Shown piece by piece: positions 33,410 through 44,856 of a stretch of DNA of 64,000 nucleotides. Where the stretch lies: the NCBI GenBank assembly GCA_023548195.1, contig JAJHZJ010000008.1, positions 2,547,899 through 2,611,898 on the forward strand, written 5' to 3'. Under the pieces are notes generated by a model that worked only from the letters and a program-made list of their open reading frames with translations, made no database searches and had not been told where the DNA came from. Within the stretch, counting starts at the first letter, position 1, and each line of letters starts with the position of its first letter. The stretch is from Bettongia penicillata ogilbyi. Taxonomy: Eukaryota > Chordata > Mammalia > Diprotodontia > Potoroidae. Made by a program: the position numbers and the translations under genes.

Positions 33410-35095
33410 GGATGTAGGTGTGGTTGCTGAGATCATTAGTCACAGACCTGGATGAAAAAGAGAGAAAAAAAAGAGAAAACTGGCATGGCTGGAAGGCAGA
33501 AGAACATCAGAATAAAAAATGTAGCCCAAGACAGGAGGAGAAAGAAGGTGAAGCAAGTATATTTATTAAAGGAAGATACTCAGATAAATCAAGAGGCTAT
33601 CAGGGAGAAAGGACATAGGGAAGTCTACTGAAGTTCTAAATGGAATTAGGTGACCAAGACACATGAAGTGGGATAGGTTCTTATAAGGTTTTTATCTGGG
33701 TCAAACAGGACCAGCCTTTGGATATGGGGAGCAGGAGAGTATAGACTTGGGGTAAAGGTCACAGTGTGGGACTGCTGTAGGCTCATGCTGGGGACAGGAG
33801 AGGGAATGGCTAGGGAACTGGCAGCAAATTAATGTTCTTTCTCACTTGAGAGGTTTGGGGCCATTAATGATGGTCTTATACTAGAGTTTTCAGGCTTCTT
33901 TGTTTAACAAGTTGGAGATGCTACCGTGTTCCTTATAGGGAGATAACAAAATTTAAGACAGAGCTCTCAGGAAGCACCCATAGTCTAATGGTGGATAGGA
34001 GAGAAACACAGTCATTTATAACATGATGAGACATGATAACTACATAAAAAAGTGAAAAATGAAAGAGATTGGGGGTAGATGGAAGGAAGGCATCTGTGTA
34101 GAGGTCCCATGTTATCACAATTCTAAGACTGTGGCAGAGAAAGTGCTGATGAGATGAGAATCTTAATCACTGGAAAAATGTTCTTATTTGAGAAAATTAT
34201 ATCTCCCAGAAGCCTGTGCATGGGTCCCACATTAGCAACATTACCTAGCACATACCCTGACTGGATAGGCATGCTTATAGCAGTTTTGAAAAGGCTGCAG
34301 GATTATTACAAGCTGGGAGAGTACAGCAAAAAGATAAAAGAGTGGAGAAGAATGGAAGCTGTCGCTAGAACAAGCCAGGGTTAATATATCTAGAAGAAAT
34401 ACTTGTAGAGCCAAGAGAGACCAGACCTCACTAATCTACAGCACGAAAAAAAGGTCAGCACTCCCAAGCCTGATGATGCCACACCAGAAGAAGTCAACAA
34501 ACATTCTAGTTTCCAGGTCAAGAAGCCAAGTGCTTCCAAAAGTATTGCTGAGGTGAGTTTCCCTATCACCTTTCCATTAATAACTTGATATGCCTCTCTC
34601 CCACCATCTTGAGGAAAATTGGGAGTTAAATAGAAGTCAACTTTCAATACTGGGGCTAACAGTCATTTCTTTGGCTGATATTTATATAGCATTTTAAGGT
34701 TTGCAAAGCACTTTATATATAATACCTTATTTGGAGAATGGGTGCTGAGAATAATGAATACTTGACCCAATCCCTTCCTGTTTATAACCTTGTCATTCCC
34801 TTTATTCTACTGAATACATTTTGCTTTGAATTCATGTGTCACCTAGCTTGATATGGTATAAAGAGATATATCACTGGCAGCAGGGATAGGGACTAGATTT
34901 GCTATTTCATTGAGATAGTGAAGTCCTGGGTGAGGAAATTCCTTCTAATACAAATCAGCACCTTCTCTGCCACAGTCTTAGAAAGTCACCTAGAGCAGAG
35001 AATGTAGAGGACTTGCACAAAATCACATGACAAAAAGACAAGACAAATCCAGATGATCGAAGGTCCCTTGTAACTCCAAATCTATGGTCCAGTGA
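33410..35095. other. intergenic, no gene seen
   Basis: Unique sequence. A reverse MIR/L2-like scrap ('tatagcattttaaggtttgc') lies at 34668-34735. Open frames at 33418, 34154 and 34390 look fortuitous. Confidence 0.45.
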
Positions 35096-35099
35096 TTCT

Positions 35100-35480
35100 T
35101 CTGGGCCAAATCTCATTATGACGATTATATACTGTTCAGTTTTCTTTTCCTTTGTTCTTTCCATTTATATTTTTGTAGTTATTGTGTATGTCATGTTTTC
35201 TTGGTTCTGCTTACTTCACTTTTCATCAATTCAAAAAATCTTTTCATGCTTCTCAGCCTTGTTCATATTCATCATTTCTTATCATGAAAAACCTTTTTAT
35301 TACATCCTGTACAACAATTTGCTTAGTCTTTCCATAATCAGTGGGCCTCCACTTTTCTCTAAGTATTTATTTAGAGCCTACTATCCCTCATGTACTATGT
35401 TAGGTTTTAGAGACAAAAAGATAAAAGTGAGACAGTCCCTGTCCTCAAGGAGAATACATTCTATTAATGAGAAAAGAGGA
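35100..35480 (-). mobile_element. L1 3' fragment then L2-like tail
   Basis: 35100-35365 is a reversed L1 3' region ('ttctgcttacttcacttttc', 'tcatcatttcttatcatgaa'). 35366-35480 is a reversed L2/MIR-like part ('gtccctgtcctcaaggagaa'). Confidence 0.65.
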
Positions 35481-35484
35481 TGGA

Positions 35485-36830
35485 AGAATTAGGAACAAAG
35501 TAATTTGGTATTAATGGATTCCCTATGCCATAAAAACTTGACAAAGCCAGCCAATACATCTGCACCATCAAAATGGCCAAGAAAATAAAATGTCACCCAT
35601 CTCTCCAGACTCAAAGCAAGTCAAACCTAACCATCTGAATGAAAAGACTGCACCTGCCCAGAAAAGATCATCCAATACTAACTATGGTGCTGTACTGAAT
35701 TCATTTCCATTTTCATCCTTAAAAGAAAGCCATCTGAAAAATGCTCCTGATCCCTGCCTGGGATTCATAAACAAGGCCTTGAGGCAGTGTCTACTGCTAA
35801 TATTACTAACATCGCAGGCAAGAAATCCTCTGAACTAATAATGCACATGTGACTTGGAACCATTTAGCAAAATCGCCTCTGAAGTTTTGTAGGAGTGTTG
35901 AACTCCTCCAGAGGAAAAGGAAATCATCTTCAAAGAGGAAAACAGCATCAAGGCCTGATTAAAGGCAGGCTTAACATGACTGCCTGAGCTGCTACTGGGT
36001 ACCACTGCATATTACATTCTGATTAAGAGTGTACAGAAGACTGAAAGGGGGAAGAAGGAGTTCCCCTTCTGAATGAGTGGATGTGAAGGTTGATGAAAGT
36101 GAAGAATTTCAAATTAGGGCTTCAACTGTAAATGTCAAACAACCCCAGCAGCTTCTGTTTAGTCTCTCTTAGAGTCCTTCTCCCCAGAGGCAAATTGCTT
36201 AAGAGGAGTCATAACCACCTCTGTGCTGCTGGACAAATTCTCATCATCCAGTTCTTATCGTGAGTCACCGTCAGCACTGGACAGGCAATATCTTTCAAAC
36301 ACCCCCAGCTCCTCTGTCCCCTGCCAGAGATTTAAATTAAGCACCTAGAGAGGCTGGGCCCCAGTTCTGAGTCCAGGTAGCTATTTCGCCTTGAGACTCA
36401 AAGCTCTTGGGATGTTCAATTAAAAAAAAAAGGCCAAGGTTGCTTCTAAATTGTAAGTATTTGCATAGCATTTTGCATGCATCTGCATTTTGAATTAAAG
36501 AAGCCCCTAACTCCAGGTATACAAAATAAAGAAGACAGCTCCTTAATTAATGTGCCCCACTGCATTTGTTGTCAAAATGAATATTCATGCCACATACATA
36601 ACAGATATTCAATGACTTGCTACCTTGAAAACAAAAAAGACACAGTCAAGCTCCTTCAAGTAGTTTAATGACTCTCCTGGCTCTCTGGTCTCCTCCTTAC
36701 ACTTCTATTCTCACGCCAACCCTGCCCTCCATCGTATTCTTCCTCCTGTCTGACTCCCACCTGTAGACTTCACCCCACAGGTTCTAGGATCAGTCTTTCT
36801 TCTTTGAGAGAAACGTGAGGATCCAAGGAA
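35485..36830. other. intergenic, unique
   Basis: No SINE or LINE seen. It contains an octamer (atttgcat, 36459-36466) followed by further 'ttgcat' words near 36473-36490, in a block that could be regulatory. No coding gene recognised. Confidence 0.45.
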
Positions 36831-36835
36831 ACCCT

Positions 36836-36965
36836 AATAGAATATAAACTCCCTAAGAGCAAGGATTATTTTGTTTTTGTCTTTGTGGTACTTTTATGGT
36901 AGCTAACATGGTGCCTGGCATAGGGTTAAATAAATAAACTTAATAAATGCTCCTTGAATGTTGAA
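36836..36965 (+). mobile_element. L2-type LINE 3' end
   Basis: 'ataaactccctaagagcaag', 'acatggtgcctggcataggg' and 'ataaacttaataaatgctcc' in forward order. Confidence 0.8.
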
Positions 36966-37234
36966 AGAATATTAAATGAACTTTCCATGATCAGTAAGAT
37001 GGCAGAGCAGTTGTTTTCCATACCCCACCCAAAAAACAAGAATGGTGATGATGAACCACATGTAGTGTAATCAAAACTGATCCACAATGTAAAAAGATGG
37101 AAACACCAAGTAATGAAACAAACAGCATTTCATAACATCGGAAAACTTAAATCCTTAGAACTCTTAGTACCTCTAGCCCCTGGGTACAAGCAGTACAAAT
37201 ATTCATTCAAGCTTGGGTTTTAGAGTCCATTTGT

Positions 37235-37512
37235 GGAATTCCATCATCATCATGATCATCAAAATAGCTAACAATCACATAGTGCCAGGCACTGTGCTAA
37301 AAACTTTACAGTCATTCTCTAATTTGATTCTCACTATAACTCTGCAAAATAAGTGCTGTTATTATCTTCATTTTATAGATGAGGAAACTGAGGCAAACAG
37401 GTGAAGTGACTTGTCCAGGGTCACACAATTATTAGGTGTTTGAGGCTGGATTTGAACTCAGGTCTTCTTGATTCCAGGCCCAGCAGGGAATACTCTGCAT
37501 CACTTAGCAGCC
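37235..37512 (-). mobile_element. MIR-type SINE
   Basis: Well-preserved reverse copy: 'tagtgccaggcactgtgcta', 'tatagatgaggaaactgagg', 'gacttgtccagggtcacaca', 'ggctggatttgaactcaggt', 'tgattccaggcccagcaggg'. Confidence 0.85.
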
Positions 37513-37514
37513 CC

Positions 37515-37970
37515 AGTCCCTCCAGCTCCATAAATAAGAAAAAAACAACCTAACAATTCGCTGTATAAAATAAATGCATCTGAAAAATAAACACACAGAG
37601 AATGGGGAAAAAGAGTTAAATGGACAAATAACTCAGATTTTTCTTTGCAACATGTAGCCCAGTTATGGAAGCTAGGCTTTTTCCATCTGTTCTGTAAACA
37701 AGCCTTTCCTCCCTCACTTTGTACCTCATATGTCACAAATATATTTTCTTGCCCTTTCTTTGCTTTGGCAAATACCCATATTTCTCCCCAGTTCTTTCCA
37801 CATTGATTGGCTGTGAAGACAAAGAACCTGAATTCAAACCCCAAACTAACTATGGATGTTCTTTTAAACTCTGCCCTGGGCCCTCTTTTCTTTCTACACC
37901 AGAGAAACTTAAACTTTATTGTGTTGCTGACTTGTTTGGCAATTTGATAAAGCCCATGGACCCCCCTCCT
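37515..37970. other. intergenic, no gene seen
   Basis: Short unique stretch. Overlapping open frames on both strands (37500-38006) are not protein-like. Confidence 0.4.
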
Positions 37971-37974
37971 GAAG

Positions 37975-38990
37975 AACCTGTATGCGAATCAAGAAGCAAC
38001 AGTTAGAACCTAACATGGAACAATTGATTAGTTCAAGGATGGGAAAGAAATATGACAAGGCTGCATATTGTCACTTTGTTTATTTAACTTATTTGCAGAG
38101 TATGTCATACAAAATGCCAGCCTGGATGAATCAAAACCCATTCTTGAGGCTGTTGGGAGAAATATCAACAATCTCAGATATGCAGACACCGTTGTGGTGA
38201 CAAAAAGGAAGGAAGAATTAAGAAGTCTCTGAATGAGGATGAGAGAGGAGAGTATAAAATTTTCCTTGAAGCTTAACATTAAAAAAACTAAGATCATGGC
38301 TTCTGGTCCTATCACTTTCTGGAAAATAGAGGAAGAATAATTGGAATATTTGGAGAATAATTGGAAGTAGTATCAGATTTTATATTTTCAGGCTCAGAGA
38401 TCACTGCAGATGGTGACTACAGCCATGAAATTAAAAGACACTTGTTTCTAAGAAGGAAAGCTATGACAGATCTGGACAACACACTAAAAAAGCAGAGATA
38501 TCACCTTAACAACAAAGGTCCAGATAGTCAAAGCCATGGTTTTCTAGAAATAATCTATGACTATGACAATTAGACTCTAGTTGGGTGCCACAAAATCAAT
38601 GCTTTCAAATTGTGGTACTAGAGAAGACTTTTGAGAATCCCTTGGGCAGCAAGGAGATACTTAAATAGTTAATACTTAAAGAAATTAATTTTAATTAATT
38701 ACAATTGAAAGACTATTGATTGGAAATACTGAAACTGAAGCTTAAATATTTTGGCCACATAATGAAAAAAAAGGACTCACTGAAAAAAAAATCTGATGCT
38801 AGGAAAGACTGAAGTCAAAAGGAGAAGGGGGTGGTAAAGAATGAGATGAATAGATAGTGTCATGAAAGCAATGAACATGAGCATGGATAGACTTCAGAAT
38901 ATAACAGAAGACAGAAGGCCCTGATGTGCTATGATCCATGGGATCAAGAAGAACCAGATAAAACTGAATGACTGAAGAGCAACAATATTG
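37975..38990 (+). pseudogene. RTE/BovB-type LINE reverse transcriptase, fragment
   Basis: Translation gives RTE-clade (BovB-like) reverse-transcriptase landmarks in order: 'YANQEATVRT', 'QGCILSLCLFNLFAEYVIQ', 'GRNINNLRYAD', 'KLNIKKTKIMASGPIT', 'VSDFIFSGSEITADGDYSHE', 'LFLRRKAMTDLDNTLKKQ', 'LWY' before 'RRLLRIPWAARR', and later 'KKNLMLGKTEVKRRRG'. The catalytic YADD is damaged (one Asp lost or replaced, reading YADT). Several stops and frameshifts occur, for example a TGA near 38230. The element is 5'-truncated, has no endonuclease, and is inactive. RTE/BovB elements are absent from most placental lineages other than ruminants and afrotherians but common in marsupials. Confidence 0.85.
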
Positions 38991-39024
38991 GATCTCTCCT
39001 CTTAGTAATGTTTTTAAGTGAAAG

Positions 39025-39115
39025 CCAAGATGGTGGAGAAAAGGTAGGGCCTCATCTGAGTCCTCCCAAGCTCCCCTCTAAACAACTTTAAATGATGTCT
39101 CAAAATGAAAATCCA
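39025..39115 (+). mobile_element. old L1-type 5'UTR, first part
   Basis: 'gtgaaagccaagatggtgga' followed by 'gaaaaggtagg' is an L1-type 5' start. The matching continuation ('agagctcacaaaaggacaat') is found at 41256, so this copy was split by later insertions. Confidence 0.6.
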
Positions 39116-39164
39116 GGATCTACACACACAAAACCATAAAAAAACAGTTTTGTACAAAAATAAA

Positions 39165-39345
39165 ATAAGATTTAAATAAATGGAAAAATATTAATTGTTC
39201 ATGGGAAGGCAGGGCCAATAAAATATAAATTACAATTTTGCCAAAATTAATCTATATCTTCAATGCCATCCAAATGAAATTACCAAAGAAAGTATTTTAA
39301 GGAGCTAGGAAAAATAATAACAAAATTCATTTGTAAGAACAAAGA
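39165..39345 (+). mobile_element. L1 ORF2 fragment
   Basis: Contains 'ggaaggcagggccaataaaa' and 'tatcttcaatgccatccaaa', then 'ggagctaggaaaaataataa', matching the L1 ORF2 segment coding for 'FNAIPIKLP'-type sequence. A microsatellite (tacatacata) follows to about 39400. Confidence 0.6.
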
Positions 39346-39667
39346 TCATATACATACATACATACAACATGCATATATACATATATGTATTTATCCATGT
39401 TTCATTATAGTCTTTGAGGAGAGGAAGAGAGAAATAAAGTAAAAAGTGCACAGCAGAGAACAAAGTGGGAAAAAAAAGGATGAAAGGAAAAACTGGGCAT
39501 CTTTGAAAATGATGTGCAATATGTATTATATAGATTTTCTTGAAATAGAAATTTATTGTTTTATTTTGAATCCTCTCTTATGGTCTGCTATGTACATGGA
39601 AATGGGTTGTTGGGTTCTTTTTCTCATTTTGTGTGTTGTTTTAATTTTTTGAAAAATTATCAAAAAA

Positions 39668-39677
39668 AATAATTCTG
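39668..39677. repeat. target-site duplication, left (copy 2)
   Basis: aataattctg precedes the element and recurs at 41246-41255. Confidence 0.7.
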
Positions 39678-41245
39678 GGAGGAGCCAAGATGGCAGAGCA
39701 GAAAGACTCACATATGCTAGCTCCGAACCCACAGCCCATATATTTTCTGGAAAAAGAACTCCCCACAAATTCTGGAGCAGCACAAGCCATGCAGAAACGC
39801 AGGGGAGTTGATTCCATTCCAGAGAGCCCTGGAAAGGCATCCCCAGGGGTCTGTTGCTCACAGGACAGCGGAACTGCCATGGCCGTGAGGCCTGAGAGGA
39901 GCAGATCCAAGCAGGCTTCAGGGACGGAATCTCTGCCGGCTGTGAAGGTCCCTCCACCCACAGATGCTACAGATCAGTGAGAGAGACGTCTGGGCTGGCT
40001 GAGAGGGGAGCTGGGTGTCTCTCTGACTTGGGCCCCCTTGGGAGGCAGCAACAGAGACAGCAGCAGACCCAGGCTCCTGAAGCAGACAGGAGCTCCGCTC
40101 CATTACTGAAGGTCTCCGCATAAACCCCCTGAGGGAACTGAGCCTGGGAGGCGGCCCTGCCCCGACTTGAGCACCAGAACTTAAGCTCACATTGAATAGC
40201 AGCCAGGCTAGCCTCTGAGAGCCCTGAGGCTGGGAAGCAGCATTTGAATCTCAGACCCCAAGCACTAGCTGGGCAGATCTAGGCGGGGGTGGAGAGGAAT
40301 CTCAGAAGTCAAGTAACTGGCTGGGAAAATGCCCAGAAAAGGGAAGAAAAATAAGACCATAAAAAGCTACTTTCTTGGAGAACAGATGTTCTCGCCTTTC
40401 ATTTCTGATGACGAGGAACAATGCTTACCATCAGGGAAAGACGTGGAGGTCGGGGCCTCTGTATCCCAGGCATCCGAGGTGGATGTCTGGTGGGCTCAGG
40501 CCATGGAAGAGCTCAAAAAGGATTTTGAAAATCAAGTTAGACAGGTGGAGGAAAAACTGGGAAGAAAAATGAGAGAGATTCAAGAAAAGCATGAAAAACG
40601 GGTCAATACCTTGGTAAAGGAGACCCAAAAAAATGCTGAAGAAAATAACACCTTGAAAAATAGACTCACTCAATTGGCAAAAGAGGTTCAAAAAGCCTGC
40701 AAAAAGCAGGGTGGGGGGGATGATGGAAGGGAGGGCAATGGGAGGAAGGAGCTATTTGAAGTCAACACTCAAGGAGAGACAGGATCAAAAGACAGAATAG
40801 AAGCAATGAGGGGCAGGATAGGATGGAGGGAAATACATTTTGTCTTACACAACACGACTATTATCGAAGTCATTTGCAAAAATACACAGATATGGCCTAT
40901 ATTGAATTGCCTGCCTTCCCAAAGGGAACGGGTGGGGAGGGAGGGATGGGGAGAATTTGGAACTCAAAGTTTTAGGAACAATTATTTAGTATTGTTCTTG
41001 CTACTAGGAAACAAGAAATACAGTTAACGGGGAATAGAAAGTCATCTGGCCCTACAGGACAAAAGAGAAGATGGGGACAAGAGAAGGGAGGGATGATAGA
41101 AGAGAGGGCAGATTGGTGATAGGGAAAATTAGAATGCTTGGTGTATTGGGGTGGGGGGAAGGGATAAATGGGGAGAAAATTTGGAACCCCAAATTTTGTG
41201 AAAATGAATGTAAAAGTTAAATAAATTTATATTAAAAATAATAAC
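39678..41245 (+). mobile_element. HAL1-like retrotransposon, copy 2, internally deleted
   Basis: A 1.57 kb element with the same 5' start (ggaggagccaagatggcaga), 5'UTR, ORF1 N-terminus and G-rich 3'UTR as copy 1. It lacks about 1.24 kb (copy 1 from about 22187 to 23431), so the ORF1 coiled coil jumps straight into the 3'UTR. A target-site duplication aataattctg flanks it. The deletion joint contains 'tgcaaaaagca', not present in copy 1. Confidence 0.85.
40329..41027 (+). pseudogene. truncated ORF1 fused to 3'UTR-derived tail
   Basis: An open frame of 232 codons. About the first 120 are the ORF1p N-terminus and Lys/Glu-rich coiled coil, with 'EKHEKRVNTLVKETQK' retained (copy 1 has a 4-codon deletion here). 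The rest is translated from former 3'UTR after the deletion. The RNA-binding RRM and C-terminal domains are missing, so it cannot act as a normal ORF1p. It is a by-product of the deletion unless transcript data say otherwise. Confidence 0.7.
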
Positions 41246-41255
41246 AATAATTCTG
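41246..41255. repeat. target-site duplication, right (copy 2)
   Basis: aataattctg, matching 39668-39677, after the A-rich end of copy 2. Confidence 0.7.
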
Positions 41256-43770
41256 CATCAGCAGAGCTCACAAAAGGACAATTTTCCAGCCAAAGACAAT
41301 TTAAAAGTTGGCAGGCAAAATATGTCACATAGGGGTGAGAGTGGAGCACACTCCACAAGATTGATCCCCAGGATACCAGTAGGCCTTGGGGGCAACTGAA
41401 TTGGGGGCAGCAGCAGCTTCTGGAGCTCTCGGTCCACAGACAGTAAGGGTGTGACAAATGGTCAGAAGGAGTTTACTTTGCTGGCACTGGGTTCAGGATT
41501 CTATTGTCTTGACCATACATAGATCCAGGTCAAAGTCCTGAGAGTGAGAGTCCCAGAGCAGGAAAGAGAACTAGCACACCAAAACTTGCAACTCAAGGGG
41601 AGCAGGGACTTTAGTCACAGTTCTAGGGTAGAAAAGAATGCTTGTGGTCACTCACAGACAAGAGCACAGACCAGAGAACAGTGGCCACACCTGTCTTATC
41701 ACTTTGGAATAGCTGAGAACTTGCAGACCTCCAGAACTAGCTCTGAGAGTGGCAGCAAGAAAGGCCTGAAACTTGGGACAATACCCCAACCACGTTGGGA
41801 GCCAACTGCACTCTAACACAGAGTTAAAAGTCAAGAAATGGGCTGGGAAAATGAGCAAACAACAACAACAGAAAAGAACCTGACCATCAAAAGTTACTAT
41901 GGTGACAAAAAAGATCAAAACACAAATCAGAAGAAGACAGCAAAGTCAAAACTGCTACATTGGTCTCAGGCTCCAAAAGAATTCCTAGAAGAGCTGAAAA
42001 CAAAGATTTTAAAAATCAAATAAGAAAGTTAGAGGAAAAATTGGGAAAACAAATGAGTGTGATACTAGAATATCATGGGGAAAAAAAAGAGTCAATGGCT
42101 TGGTAAAGGAGGCACAAAAAAAAATACTGAAGTAAATAACACCTTAAAAAACAAAATAGACCAAATGGTAAAAGGGTGACAAAAATCCACTGAAAAAAAG
42201 AATTCCTTAAAAAGTAGAATTGCCCAAGTGGAAAAAAAAAGGTGCAATATGCTTTAAAAGTTAGAATTGGGCAAATGGAAATTAATGATTTAATGAGACA
42301 TTGAGAAAAAAAAAACATAAAACAATGAAAAATAGCAGAAAATGTGAAATATCTCATTGGAAAAACAACTGACCTGGAAAAATAAATCTGGGAGAGATAA
42401 TTTAAAAATTATTGGACTGTCTGACAGTTGTGATCAAAAAAAAGAGCCTAGATATCATCTTTCTAGAAATGATCAAGATAAATTGCCCCCATATGCTAGA
42501 ATCAGAGGGCAAACTCCAAAATGAAAGAATCCACAGGTTACATGCTGGAAGAGATCCCAAAATGAAAAATCCCAGAAATATTATAGTCAAATTTCAGAGC
42601 TGCCAAGTGAAGGAGAAAATATTACAAACTTCCCAGAGAGAAACAATTCAAATATCATAAAGTCACAATCAGGAAAACAGAAGATTTAGCAGCTGCTATA
42701 TTAAAGGATTGGAGAGCTTGGAATATAATATTCTGAAGGGCAAACAAGCTAGGATTACAATCAAGAATTACCTATCCAGCAAAACTGAATATAATCCTTC
42801 AGGGGGAAAATAGACATTCAATGAAATAGAGAACTTCTCAAGTATTCCTGATGAAAAGACCCGATATTCAAAAATATACATTGATATTCAATAAAAGACT
42901 CAAGAGAAGCATAAAAAATAAGTTTCACTGATAAAGATTCACTGGTATTTCTCAAATGTATAGGGAATTGAGTCAAATTTATAAGAATACTAGTCCTTAC
43001 CCAGTTGAGAAATGGTCAAAGGATATGAACAGGCAGTTTTCAGAGAAAATAATCAAAGCTATCTAAATGCTCAAATGCTCATTAAAATAAGGAGCAGGTC
43101 TGTATCCCAAACAGATAAAAAACAAAAAGGAAAAGGACCTATATGTACAAAAATCTTTATAGCAATTCTTTTATTAGTGAACTGAAAATTGCAGGGATGC
43201 CCATCAACTGGGAAATGGCTGAATCATTTGTGGTATGACTGTGATGAAATTCTATTGCACTATAAGAGAATGAGAAGGATGCTCTCAGAAAAATCTGGAC
43301 TTAAATGAACTACTGCAAAGCAAAATGAGCAGAACTAGGATAATAGTGTACACAGTGACAGCAATATTGTACAATGATTAACTGTGAATGACTTACCTAT
43401 TCTCAGCAATACAATGATCCAATTCCAAAGATACAATTGGATGCATTGTATCCAATGATACAATTCCAAAGGACTTACGATGAAAAATGCTATCTACAGA
43501 GAAAGAACTGATGGAGTCTGCATGCATATCAAAGCATAATTTTTTTTTTTGCTTTATTTTTCCTGGGATTTTTTTTGGTCCATGCTTTCCTTCACATGAC
43601 TAATATGGAAATATGTTTTGCATAACTGCATATGTATAACCTTGCTTTCTCAGTGATGGGGGTGAGGAGAAGGGTAGAGAGAATTTTGGTCTCAAAATTT
43701 TAAAAAACAAATATTAAAAATTGTTTTTACATGTAATTGGGGAAAATGTTAAATATAATATATTGTATAT
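41256..43770 (+). mobile_element. old L1-type element: 5'UTR, ORF1, ORF2 end and 3'UTR
   Basis: Resumes the 5'UTR begun at 39025, then a decayed ORF1 (41851-42925). After about 42965 it moves directly into L1 ORF2-end/3'UTR sequence ('gaaatggtcaaaggatatga', 'gggatgcccatcaactggga', 'agaactgatggagtctgcat', 'aatatggaaatatgttttgc'), ending in an A/T-rich tail near 43770. Most of ORF2 is absent. This may be an internally deleted L1 or an ORF1-only family using an L1 tail. Confidence 0.7.
41851..42925 (+). pseudogene. decayed L1-type ORF1
   Basis: Starts at the ATG in the same 'ctgggaaaATG' context as the younger copies (MSKQQQQKRT, then stop). Many stops and frameshifts follow. The RRM domain is best kept at 42412-42660 ('KKSLDIIFLEMIKINCPHML', 'NPRNIIVKFQSCQVKEKIL'). 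The C-terminal domain echo ('tatccagcaaaactgaatat', MKRPDIQ) ends near 42925. Confidence 0.75.
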
Positions 43771-44039
43771 AATATATATTTTACTATATAACATAATAAA
43801 TATGTTTTAAATGCATAAAATACATTACAATTTTCAAAGTTATTAAAATATTTTTCTATAAAAAGTTCACAAGACCCTAGTTTAAGAACTGCTGCTCTAT
43901 ACTGTCACTCTCAGTGACTTCATTAGCTCCCATGAGTTTATGTATCTCTGTAATTTTTATCATTCATTATTCGGATGACTAATAAAGTCATGCATCTAAA
44001 ACAGAAGTTGTCTTCTTTTCCCAAACTCCACCCCTCCGC

Positions 44040-44740
44040 CAACCCTCCCCTTCCCTATTTCTAAAGCATCATCTCATCACCTCTGTGCTTTTGCAATGGC
44101 CTCCTCCCTTCTCGTCTCCCCTCACTCAAATCCAACCTTCCTGCAGCTGCCACAGTTATTTTCTTCAAGTGCAGATTTGATCCTCATTTAATAGATTCCA
44201 GTGATTCTCTATTGTGTCTAAGACAAAATACAAATTTCTCTGTTTAGCTTTCCAAGCTGTCTGTAACCTAGTCCCAGCCTGTGTTTCCAGCCTCATTCTA
44301 CATTACTCTCCTTCCTACACTCTACTATCCATCCAAGCTAGCCTTCTCTTCATTCCTCCCACATGGCACTCCATCTCCATGCCATACCCCTGCACTGACC
44401 ATTCCTCATGACTTAAATTCATTCCCTCCCCGTTTTTATTTCACTGAATCTCTCACTCACTTCCTTAAAGATATAATTCAAGAACCATCTTATACAAGAA
44501 ACCTTTAAAACCTTAAATGCACACTGGTAGTACCCTCCTTCCACAGTTACCTTTGTTTATTTTCTATTCATTCTGTATATATTTAGTCTGTATATAATCA
44601 TATATATGACATTATTTATTATATAACATTTATTCCATATATAATTATGTTGTCTCCTCAATAGAATGTAAGCTTGAGAGTAAGGACTGTTTCATATTTT
44701 ACATTTGCATTCCCAGCACCTAGTATAATGCTTGGAACTG
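44040..44740 (+). mobile_element. L2-type LINE, long 3' part
   Basis: Recognisable L2 sequence in order: 'ttgcaatggcctcctccctt', 'atagattccagtgattctct', 'ttccaagctgtctgtaacct', then 'agaatgtaagcttgagagta' and 'cccagcacctagtataatgc'. About 700 bp, old and diverged. Confidence 0.75.
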
Positions 44741-44744
44741 GGAG

Positions 44745-44855
44745 CTGGGCCACTAGGTGTCCCAGTGGATGGAGAACTGGAGACTGAGTTAAGAAGACCT
44801 GAGTTCAAATCCTACCTCAAACACTTATAAGCTATATGACCCTGAGAAGTCTCTG
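44745..44855 (+). mobile_element. MAR1/CORE-SINE 5' half
   Basis: 'actaggtgtcccagtggatg', 'agaagacctgagttcaaatc' and 'tatatgaccctgagaagtct'. It breaks off before the usual 'cttaacc' core. Confidence 0.75.
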
Positions 44856-44856
44856 T

